From Actinomycetota bacterium (GTDB taxonomy: Bacteria; Actinomycetota; Humimicrobiia; Humimicrobiales; Humimicrobiaceae), in assembly GCA_023488645.1 (NCBI GenBank), contig JAMDDL010000088.1:1-11550 (forward strand): 11,550 nt of DNA, in the 5' to 3' direction. The position numbers were made by a program, and so were the translations under genes. Under the pieces are notes generated by a model. The model searched no databases and had not been told where the DNA came from. It worked only from the letters and a program-made list of their open reading frames with translations. Positions 5,901-11,550 of this stretch are shown one piece after another (the first letter of the stretch is position 1; each line of letters begins with the position of its first letter).

Positions 5901-6929
5901 ATGACAAAAAGTAATTTCATAAAAGATATTACAGTATATATTAACGAAAATAATACTGACATATCGCTGCTAAAAGAAAAACTGACATCAGAAAAATATT
6001 TAATTATTGTTTGCGGTCCTACAGGTGTGGGAAAAAGCAAGGCGGCTTTAATTCTTGCAAGAATTTTTAACACCGATTTAATTTCGGTTGATTCGATGCA
6101 GTCTTATATAGGCATGAATATTGGAACAGATAAACAGGATTTTACTGAATATGATATCAAGCAGTTTATGATAAACATTTGCAGCCCCAATCATTTTTTA
6201 ACTTCGGTTGAGTATAGAGATATGGCAAGGAATATTATCGGGAAAGAGTTTTTTGATAAAGGAAGAATACCTGTATTGGCAGGCGGGTCAGGTCTGCATA
6301 TCAGGGCAATTGTTGATGAACTTATGGAAGCTCCCGAAGGTGATTATGACTTAAGAAAAAAAATAAAAAGCGGCATCGAAAATGCAGGACTTCAATACTA
6401 TTATAAAAAACTGCAAAGTATTGACTATGAATATGCAAAAAAGATAAAACCAACTGATGAAAGAAGAATTATAAGAGCAATTGAAGTTTTTGAACTCTCC
6501 GGAAAAAAATATTCAGAATTTCAAAACAAATGGCATGACAGGAAGGCAGTTTATAATTGCATCTTTATAGGCCTTTCAATGGATAGAAAAAAATTATATG
6601 AAAAACTGGAATCAAGAGTTGATGATATGATGGACAAAGGACTTGAAGATGAGGTAAGACAATTAGTTAAGAACGGTTATAAGGATTGTTTCAGTCTTCA
6701 ACAAGCTATAGGTTATAAGGAATTAATTAAATATTTTGAAGGACAATATACTTTGGAAGAAGCAGTCAGTGAAATTAAAAAAAATACCAGACACCTGGTA
6801 AAAAAGCAGCTTACATGGTTTAAGGCAGACAGCAGAATCAATTGGATAACAGTAAATAATTATGATAGTATTTATAGCTTAATGATGGAAATATTAAATA
6901 TTATCAGACAGCAGGTAACAGAAATTTGA
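5901..6929 (+). CDS. miaA: tRNA dimethylallyltransferase (isopentenyltransferase)
   Basis: MiaA transfers dimethylallyl from DMAPP to N6 of A37 in tRNAs that read U-starting codons, giving the substrate for MiaB. The 342 residues contain the P-loop GPTGVGKS (39-46), the VDSMQSYIGMNIGT block (63-76; the Asp is the catalytic base in the family), AGGSGLHIRAI (127-137), the DERRIIRAIEVFELSGK block (186-202), QAIGYKELIKYF (268-279) and NTRHLVKKQLTWFK (295-308). The P-loop usually begins within about 10 residues of the start, so about 30 extra N-terminal residues are present. I see no ATG, GTG or TTG start nearer the P-loop, so 5901 is kept. The stop overlaps the dapF TTG start (TTGA). The gene follows the GC-rich island rather than miaB directly. 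Confidence 0.94.
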   Translation: MTKSNFIKDITVYINENNTDISLLKEKLTSEKYLIIVCGPTGVGKSKAALILARIFNTDLISVDSMQSYIGMNIGTDKQDFTEYDIKQFMINICSPNHFLTSVEYRDMARNIIGKEFFDKGRIPVLAGGSGLHIRAIVDELMEAPEGDYDLRKKIKSGIENAGLQYYYKKLQSIDYEYAKKIKPTDERRIIRAIEVFELSGKKYSEFQNKWHDRKAVYNCIFIGLSMDRKKLYEKLESRVDDMMDKGLEDEVRQLVKNGYKDCFSLQQAIGYKELIKYFEGQYTLEEAVSEIKKNTRHLVKKQLTWFKADSRINWITVNNYDSIYSLMMEILNIIRQQVTEI

Positions 6930-7882
6930 GAACAATTAAATTTTCAAAATTAAACGGGCAGGGAAATGATTTTGTACTGATTGATGCTTTAAAAGAAGAT
7001 ATAATTCTTTCAGGACAGGAAATTGCCCGAATTTGTGACAGACATTTTGGTGTTGGCGCAGATGGTGTTATTCTTGTTAGAAAATCATTAAAAGCAGATT
7101 TATTCATGGATTATTACAATAGTGATGGAAGTTCTGCAGAAATGTGCGGAAACGGCATCAGATGTATGGCTAAATTTGCATATGATAATCATTTAATAAA
7201 CAGTGATTCGGTATTAATTGAAACAAGGGCCGGAATAAAAAATATAAATCTTAAAATTTTAAAAAATAATGAAATTGGAGAAATTCAGGTCGATATGGGA
7301 GCTCCTGTATTTGATTCTGCAAAAATACCTGTAGATTTAAATTTATTAAAGAATGAATTAAATAATTCCGTTAAAAAATCCGGCAAGCAGCTTTTTTCAA
7401 ACAGTCTTACACAGACATTAAAATCAGATGCTTATAAAAATTTTGTATTTAACTATTTTCTTAAGATCAACAGAAAAAATTATAATATTAACTGTATTTC
7501 AATGGGTAATCCTCACTGTGTCATATTTTTAAGAAAAAATGATAATTTTGATGATATAAATATTTCAGATATAGGACCAAAAATAGAAAATCATCCTTTT
7601 TTTCCAAAAAAAACAAATGTTGAATTTATAAAAGTTGAGAATAAAGAGGAAATATCAATGATGGTCTGGGAAAGAGGATGCGGAGAAACACTTGCCTGCG
7701 GAACTGGAGCATGTGCTTCTGTAGTTGCAGCTATTGTGCTTGGAAAAGTAAAACCGGGCAGTATCAGGGTTAATCTAAAGGGTGGAGCTTTAAATATTAT
7801 GTGGAATGGCAGTAAACTTGACAGTGTTTTTCTGAAAGGAACTGCAGAATTAAGCTTTAAAGGAGAATTATTTTTAAATTAA
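6926..7882 (+). CDS. dapF: Diaminopimelate epimerase, TTG start
   Basis: DapF converts LL- to meso-diaminopimelate by a two-base, two-cysteine mechanism, giving the peptidoglycan cross-linking residue and the direct precursor of lysine. Catalytic cysteines are Cys74 in AEMCGNGIRC and Cys258 in ETLACGTGAC. The N-terminal KLNGQGNDFVLID (residues 8-20) and SMGNPHCVI (192-200) are also diagnostic. The start codon is TTG at 6926, overlapping the miaA TGA by four bases; no in-frame ATG lies between it and the conserved GNDF motif. At 318 residues it is about 30-40 longer than usual. The extra length sits between the two halves, about residues 138-188, an Asn/Lys/Ser-rich stretch not needed for catalysis. 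The next gene makes its substrate. Confidence 0.95.
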   Translation: MRTIKFSKLNGQGNDFVLIDALKEDIILSGQEIARICDRHFGVGADGVILVRKSLKADLFMDYYNSDGSSAEMCGNGIRCMAKFAYDNHLINSDSVLIETRAGIKNINLKILKNNEIGEIQVDMGAPVFDSAKIPVDLNLLKNELNNSVKKSGKQLFSNSLTQTLKSDAYKNFVFNYFLKINRKNYNINCISMGNPHCVIFLRKNDNFDDINISDIGPKIENHPFFPKKTNVEFIKVENKEEISMMVWERGCGETLACGTGACASVVAAIVLGKVKPGSIRVNLKGGALNIMWNGSKLDSVFLKGTAELSFKGELFLN

Positions 7883-7906
7883 TTTTAATGAAAGGATAAG
7901 CCACTG

Positions 7907-9073
7907 ATGATTTTTGAAGAATCTGACAGATTAAAATCAATTCCTCCTTACCTTTTTGCTGAAATAGATATGATAATCAGGAAAAAAAGGGAACAGGGTT
8001 TTGATGTTATAAGCCTTGGAATTGGAGATCCTGATGTTAAGACTCCTGACCTTGTAGTAGAAGAACTTTGCAGACAGGCATGGGATAAAGAAAATCACAA
8101 ATATCCTTCAAGTTACGGTCTGAAAGCTTTAAAGATTGCAGCATCTGATTTTTATAAAAAAAGATTTGACATTGATATTGATCCTGAAAATGAAGTCCTG
8201 CCCTTGTGGGGTTCAAAAGAGGGGATTGCAAATATAGCATATACATTTGTAAATCCCGGAGATACTGTTCTAATTCCTGATCCGTCTTATCCTGTTTATA
8301 GAATAGGGACGATATTTGCAGGCGGTACAACACATGTAATGCCCTTAACTGAAGAAAATAATTTCCTTATAGATTTTAATGAAATTGATAAAGATGTTGC
8401 AAAAAAATCAAAGCTTATGCATGTAAATTATCCCGGAAATCCGACAAGCGCGCCTTGTAATATGGAATTCTTTAACAAATTAACTGATTTTGCATCAGAA
8501 TATAATATTCTTGTATGCCATGATAATGCTTACGGGGATATTTACTCAGAAGAAAAATACAAACCTGTAAGTTTTTTAAATGCAAAAAATTCAAAGGAAA
8601 CAGGAATTGAGTTTTATTCCTTATCCAAATCATTTAATATGACCGGATGGAGAATCAGTTTTGCGGCAGGAAACAGCAATGTCTTAAAAAGTCTGGGCAA
8701 GTACAAATCCAATGTTGATTCCGGAGTTTTTAATGCAGTACAATATGCAGCTGCTGCTGCTCTTGAAAATTATGAAGAATTTATTAATGAAAATAACAGG
8801 ATTTATAACAGAAGAAGACAGAATGTATGGGACATTCTTGATAAGCTGGGGTTGAAATATTACAAATCATTTAACACTGTTTATATATGGGTTAAAGTTC
8901 CTGAAGGTTATACTTCAGCATCCTTTGCAAAACTTCTGCTTGACAGAACGAATGTAGTAGTCACCCCAGGGAATGCTTATGGAAAACATGGTGAAGGATA
9001 TTTCAGGATATCTCTTACAATTGAAGATGACAGACTTGAAGAAGCTCTTGACAGGATGAAGAATGTTTTTTGA
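7907..9073 (+). CDS. dapL: LL-diaminopimelate aminotransferase (PLP enzyme)
   Basis: DapL makes LL-diaminopimelate from tetrahydrodipicolinate in one transamination with glutamate, bypassing the succinyl or acetyl routes. The 388 residues show class I/II aminotransferase features: the opening DRLKSIPPYLFAEID, GIGDPD (38-43), KYPSSYG (65-71), YPGNPTSA (175-182), Asp206 in CHDNAYGD, the PLP lysine Lys241 in SLSKSFNMTGWRI, and substrate-carboxylate arginine candidate Arg367 in YFRISL. The opening and the SLSKSFNMTGWR and KSNVDSGVF (267-275) blocks favour DapL over aspartate aminotransferase. Adjacency to dapF supports this pathway. An AAAGGA ribosome binding site lies 10 bases before the ATG. 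Its end overlaps hflX by 11 bases. A broader-specificity aminotransferase is possible but less likely. Confidence 0.87.
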   Translation: MIFEESDRLKSIPPYLFAEIDMIIRKKREQGFDVISLGIGDPDVKTPDLVVEELCRQAWDKENHKYPSSYGLKALKIAASDFYKKRFDIDIDPENEVLPLWGSKEGIANIAYTFVNPGDTVLIPDPSYPVYRIGTIFAGGTTHVMPLTEENNFLIDFNEIDKDVAKKSKLMHVNYPGNPTSAPCNMEFFNKLTDFASEYNILVCHDNAYGDIYSEEKYKPVSFLNAKNSKETGIEFYSLSKSFNMTGWRISFAAGNSNVLKSLGKYKSNVDSGVFNAVQYAAAAALENYEEFINENNRIYNRRRQNVWDILDKLGLKYYKSFNTVYIWVKVPEGYTSASFAKLLLDRTNVVVTPGNAYGKHGEGYFRISLTIEDDRLEEALDRMKNVF

Positions 9074-10397
9074 TAATACAAAAAAATCAATGGAAAGAGC
9101 ATTACTGATTTTTATAAAATTTAAAAATTATAAGCTTAAAAGCAGAAATCTTCCGGCAGGAAAACAAACTTTTGAGCAAAATATTGAAGAATTAAAAAAT
9201 CTTGCATCAAGCGCAGGAGCAGAAGTAATTTCAGAAATTATTCATATTCAGGAAAAACCTAATCCAAAATACTATATAAGTACCGGTAAACTGGAAGAAA
9301 TTGAACAAAGCATTATTGATGACGATATAAACATATTGATTTTTGATGATGAATTAACTCCGGGACAACAGGTAAATCTTCAGGAAAAATTAAAAATCAA
9401 AGTTATAGACAGGACTGCATTAATACTTGACATATTTGCTCAAAGAGCCCAAAGCAGAGAAGGAAAACTTCAGGTAGAACTTGCCCAGCTTAATTATTTA
9501 ATGCCAAGACTTAAAGGCAAGGGATTAATTTTATCAAGGCTTGGTGGAGGTATTGGTACAAGGGGACCTGGTGAAACCAAACTTGAAGTTGACAGAAGAA
9601 AAATCAGGGATAAAATAAATCTGCTTGAAAAGAAAATTTTACAGATTTCTGTTCAAAGAGAAGTCCAAAGGAAGTTAAGAGAGGAATCAGGAGCATTTAA
9701 GATCTCTCTTGTTGGCTATACCAACAGTGGAAAATCAACACTTTTAAATTCACTCACTGACGCAGATGTGCTTGAAAAAGATATGCTGTTTTCAACTCTT
9801 GATTCAACAACAAGAAAACTTAATCTTGATACTGGATACGAAGTATTAATCTCAGATACCGTTGGATTTATAGAAAAACTGCCTCATCAATTGGTGGCAG
9901 CATTTAAATCAACACTTGAGGAAGTTGTTAAAGCTGATTTGCTTTTAATGATTGTTGACTTAAGCAATCCTGATTATGAAAATCATATATTAAGTGTAAA
10001 AAAGGTTTTAAATGAAATCGGAGCAAAGAACAGCGATATTTTACTTGTTTTTAATAAGATTGATAAAATAGCCAGTGATTTACTGATAAGAAGTGTCAGA
10101 CTTATTTACAGAAATGCCATATTTATATCTGCAAAAAAGAAGCTTGGTTTTAGCGAACTGCTTGATAAAATCAAAGAGATAGTATCTTCAGATTATATAA
10201 AAATTTTAATTAAAATTCCTTATAATGAAAGTAGTTTTGAATCTCAAATTTATAAAAACTGCAGTATAACACAAAAAAAATACCTGAAAAATTATATAAA
10301 AATTATTGCAAACTGCGACAGTAAAACTTTTATGAAGATCTCTTCTCTGGTTTTCGGCAGCAGCAGCAATATAAAAATTCAAAAGTATAAAAAATAA
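9063..10397 (+). CDS. hflX: HflX ribosome-associated GTPase
   Basis: HflX binds the 50S subunit and, under heat or other stress, splits or rescues stalled or hibernating ribosomes. The 444 residues include the N-terminal HflX domain, with the conserved NPKYYISTGKLEEI (67-80), RTALILDIFAQRAQSREGKLQVELAQL (117-143) and glycine-rich GGGIGTRGPGETKLE (161-175). The G domain follows: Walker A GYTNSGKST (218-226), G2 STLDSTTR (244-251), G3 DTVGF (265-269), G4 NKID (331-334) and G5 SAK (356-358). A variable C-terminal region (about 378-444) is Lys/Ser-rich. Start 9063 overlaps the dapL end by 11 bases; ATG 9090 (residue 10) is an alternative. Residues 30-35 (LPAGKQ) lie in a variable loop and resemble a small repeat insertion. 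The gene converges on lexA. Confidence 0.94.
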   Translation: MFFDNTKKSMERALLIFIKFKNYKLKSRNLPAGKQTFEQNIEELKNLASSAGAEVISEIIHIQEKPNPKYYISTGKLEEIEQSIIDDDINILIFDDELTPGQQVNLQEKLKIKVIDRTALILDIFAQRAQSREGKLQVELAQLNYLMPRLKGKGLILSRLGGGIGTRGPGETKLEVDRRKIRDKINLLEKKILQISVQREVQRKLREESGAFKISLVGYTNSGKSTLLNSLTDADVLEKDMLFSTLDSTTRKLNLDTGYEVLISDTVGFIEKLPHQLVAAFKSTLEEVVKADLLLMIVDLSNPDYENHILSVKKVLNEIGAKNSDILLVFNKIDKIASDLLIRSVRLIYRNAIFISAKKKLGFSELLDKIKEIVSSDYIKILIKIPYNESSFESQIYKNCSITQKKYLKNYIKIIANCDSKTFMKISSLVFGSSSNIKIQKYKK

Positions 10398-10415
10398 TTA
10401 TTAAAAATACAAACC

Positions 10416-10456
10416 AAATATTTTTATCAGGTTCTAAATAAATATTAAAAATATTT
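10416..10456. terminator. Weak bidirectional AT-only hairpin between hflX and lexA
   Basis: AAATATTTTTA (10416-10426) and TAAAAATATTT (10446-10456) are perfect 11-base inverted arms around a 19-base loop, placed between convergent genes and overlapping the last codons of lexA. With no G/C pairs it would be weak, although T-runs flank it in both directions. Confidence 0.3.
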
Positions 10457-11092
10457 TCTTATTACTCCTATCACTTTACCAATAATTTTAACATCATTGA
10501 TAATGATGGGCTTCATAAAATCATTTTCCGCAATAAGCTTTATAACCTTATCTGTCTTTAGGAATCTTTTGACAGTGGCTTCATCTTCAATTAAAGCAAC
10601 TATTATTTCACCATTTCTTGCAGTGTCCTGTTTCCTTACAATTATAAAATCCCGGTCAAGTATGCCTGCATTAATCATGCTGTCACCTTTTACTATAAGC
10701 ATAAATACATCTTTTGAATCCTTAACAAAATCTGAAGTAACAGGGAAGTATTCTTCTATATTTTCTTGAGCTAAAATGGGAGTTCCTGCAGCCACATTTC
10801 CAACTATAGGGATTAACACTACATTACCTAAATCACTTCTGTCAACATCATCCCGGGGTATATAAGATGTATTTAAAATTTCAATAGTACGGGAACTGCC
10901 TTTCCCTCTTTTAATATAACCTGATTGCTCAAGTTTTTTTAAATGTGAGTGAACTGTTGCAGAAGAGCTTAAATTTACAGCTTCAGCAATTTCCCTTACA
11001 GTTGGCGGATAACCCAGATTTTTAATAGTTTCAATAATAAATTTAAAAATCTGATGTTGTTTTTCACTTATGTGATTATTTAATCTTGTCAT
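10445..11092 (-). CDS. lexA: LexA SOS repressor and self-cleaving serine protease
   Basis: LexA represses DNA-damage genes and inactivates itself when RecA filaments trigger autocleavage. The 215 residues have family length. The N-terminal winged helix-turn-helix covers about 1-72, with LGYPPTVREIAEAVNLSSSATVHSHLKKLE (from residue 26) including the recognition helix. The cleavage site is Ala102-Gly103 in GNVAAGTPI. The protease dyad is Ser138 in KGDSM and Lys175 in ATVKRF. It converges on hflX, the order seen in Actinomycetota. The ATG at 11092 has no visible Shine-Dalgarno, and the upstream DNA is a decayed ilvC fragment that ends two bases before it. I found no CGAAC-N4-GTTCG-type SOS box in 11093-11300, so autoregulation is not evident. 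Confidence 0.95.
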   Translation of the reverse strand: MTRLNNHISEKQHQIFKFIIETIKNLGYPPTVREIAEAVNLSSSATVHSHLKKLEQSGYIKRGKGSSRTIEILNTSYIPRDDVDRSDLGNVVLIPIVGNVAAGTPILAQENIEEYFPVTSDFVKDSKDVFMLIVKGDSMINAGILDRDFIIVRKQDTARNGEIIVALIEDEATVKRFLKTDKVIKLIAENDFMKPIIINDVKIIGKVIGVIRKYF

Positions 11093-11094
11093 AT

Positions 11095-11277
11095 CTATTT
11101 TTTAATTAAAGTATCAAATCCGGATCTTATTAATTCTGTGTATCCTATGAAAAGAACTGCCCGCTCTCCAAACAAGTCAGTTTATGTTTCTTCCTTAAGT
11201 ATTGTTGTAATTATTCCAACTCTTCCTGCACCTAAACCTTTTGCATAAGCAAGTGCAGTTTGTTTTGCATTACGGAA
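11095..11277 (-). pseudogene. ilvC: Decayed fragment of ketol-acid reductoisomerase (ilvC)
   Basis: Read on the minus strand, 60 codons match the junction region of ketol-acid reductoisomerase. NAKQTALAYAKGLGAGRVGI is followed by KEET, a TAA stop (11182-11184), then TDLFGERAVL and TELIRSGFDTL. Intact enzymes read through here with ETDLFGEQAVL, so a Glu codon (probably GAA) has become TAA. The fragment has no start, lacks the N-terminal NADPH domain and most of the C-terminal helical domain, and stops at TAG two bases before the lexA ATG. Just upstream, a frame-shifted trace of the preceding VYQDASG segment may persist to about 11290. Intact IlvC (about 330 residues) catalyses the second step of valine, leucine and isoleucine synthesis; this piece cannot. 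It now forms the 5' flank of lexA. Confidence 0.8.
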
Positions 11278-11395
11278 TAACCTACTAATAAACTATAATA
11301 TATTAATTAAAATTTATAAAATTATTGATAATTTAAATATTAAGTAAAAATACTTATATCTTTAACTTTTTAATTAATTATACATTAAAAAATAA
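11278..11395. other. AT-rich non-coding stretch
   Basis: This is nearly pure A/T sequence between the ilvC remnant and the hairpin at 11396. I see no gene, RNA or clear promoter. It may contain further decayed ilvC sequence, but base composition makes any match meaningless by eye. Confidence 0.4.
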
Positions 11396-11421
11396 GAAAA
11401 GCAAACAAATGTTTGCCTTTC
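11396..11421 (-). terminator. Intrinsic terminator-like hairpin, best oriented on the minus strand
   Basis: GCAAAC (11401-11406) pairs with GTTTGC (11411-11416) around an AAAT loop, and GAAA/TTTC extends the stem past one mismatch. On the minus strand the stem is followed by TTTTCTTATTTTTT, a good T-rich tail. On the plus strand the tail is weaker (CCTTTCTTT). It would end transcription coming from a gene beyond the right edge and insulate lexA. Confidence 0.55.
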
Positions 11422-11550
11422 TTTATCAATTCAGACATTACAGCGAAAAAATCAAGTTCCCCAAAAAAATTGTTATGATTATGGAATAAAGATTGATGTG
11501 GTTTCAAAAAATCTTGCTGATTTGTTCTGCTTTTTAAAAATCAGAATATA
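11422..11550. other. Unassigned right-edge sequence, possibly a decayed gene
   Basis: One plus-strand frame is open to the window edge and contains CYDYGIKIDVVSKNLADLF. This faintly recalls the end of uroporphyrinogen-III synthase (HemD), but there is no start, and a neighbouring frame seems to carry the preceding piece (EKIKF). A minus-strand frame is also open but runs through the terminator hairpin. I cannot assign a gene. Confidence 0.2.

Noticed and set aside
5831..6073. Minus-strand open frame covering the GC-rich island and the start of miaA
   Set aside because: Most of it mirrors the miaA P-loop region. The island part gives no protein-like sequence.
10497..10769. A 90-codon plus-strand open frame opposite lexA
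   Set aside because: It is antisense to the protease domain of lexA, hydrophobic by codon shadowing only, with no ribosome binding site or recognisable motif.
11409..11489. Short plus-strand open frame starting ATG within the right-edge hairpin
   Set aside because: Only 26 codons, the start codon lies in the terminator loop and stem, and there is no ribosome binding site. I treated it as part of the unassigned sequence.
1..11550. CRISPR arrays, tRNA or rRNA genes, intact insertion sequences
   Set aside because: I looked for regularly spaced direct repeats, cloverleaf-like segments and transposase motifs and saw none.

Overview
This window comes from an AT-rich bacterial chromosome and is mostly one compact forward-strand block of housekeeping genes. 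The organism is probably an uncultured, low-GC bacterium. The order miaB-miaA-dapF-hflX-lexA is the arrangement I know from Actinomycetota (for example Mycobacterium and Streptomyces). The rny-linked ATP-binding protein also resembles, from memory, an uncharacterised protein found in that phylum. AT-rich DNA, RNase Y, SpoVS and an LL-diaminopimelate aminotransferase would suit a deep-branching, anaerobic actinobacterial or Firmicute-like lineage. This placement is inference and no marker tree was run.

Layout. Positions 1-458 are the 3' end of tyrS, followed by a lone hypA (518-868). Then comes a 462-base AT-rich gap (869-1330) with a good sigma-70-type promoter, several inverted repeats, and a textbook intrinsic terminator that ends four bases before the ribosome binding site of rny. 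The main block runs rny, an uncharacterised GHKL ATPase, spoVS and miaB, with overlaps or 11-base gaps. A 209-base spacer holding a GC-rich (about 52%) structured island interrupts it, and it resumes as miaA, dapF, dapL and hflX. The convergent gene lexA (10445-11092) closes the coding part. The start of lexA abuts a decayed fragment of ketol-acid reductoisomerase (ilvC) carrying an in-frame stop. The last 270 bases hold an AT-rich stretch, a terminator-like hairpin and no gene I can name.

How the genes work together. RNase Y (mRNA decay), SpoVS (Alba-like fold), MiaB and MiaA (tRNA A37 modification: MiaA prenylates, MiaB methylthiolates) and HflX (ribosome-associated GTPase) form an RNA and translation theme. 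The GHKL ATPase is embedded in it without a known role. DapL and DapF are consecutive steps to meso-diaminopimelate, for peptidoglycan and lysine. LexA is the SOS repressor. The points most worth a second look are the ATPase, the terminator in front of rny, the GC-rich island between miaB and miaA, and the ilvC remnant in front of lexA.
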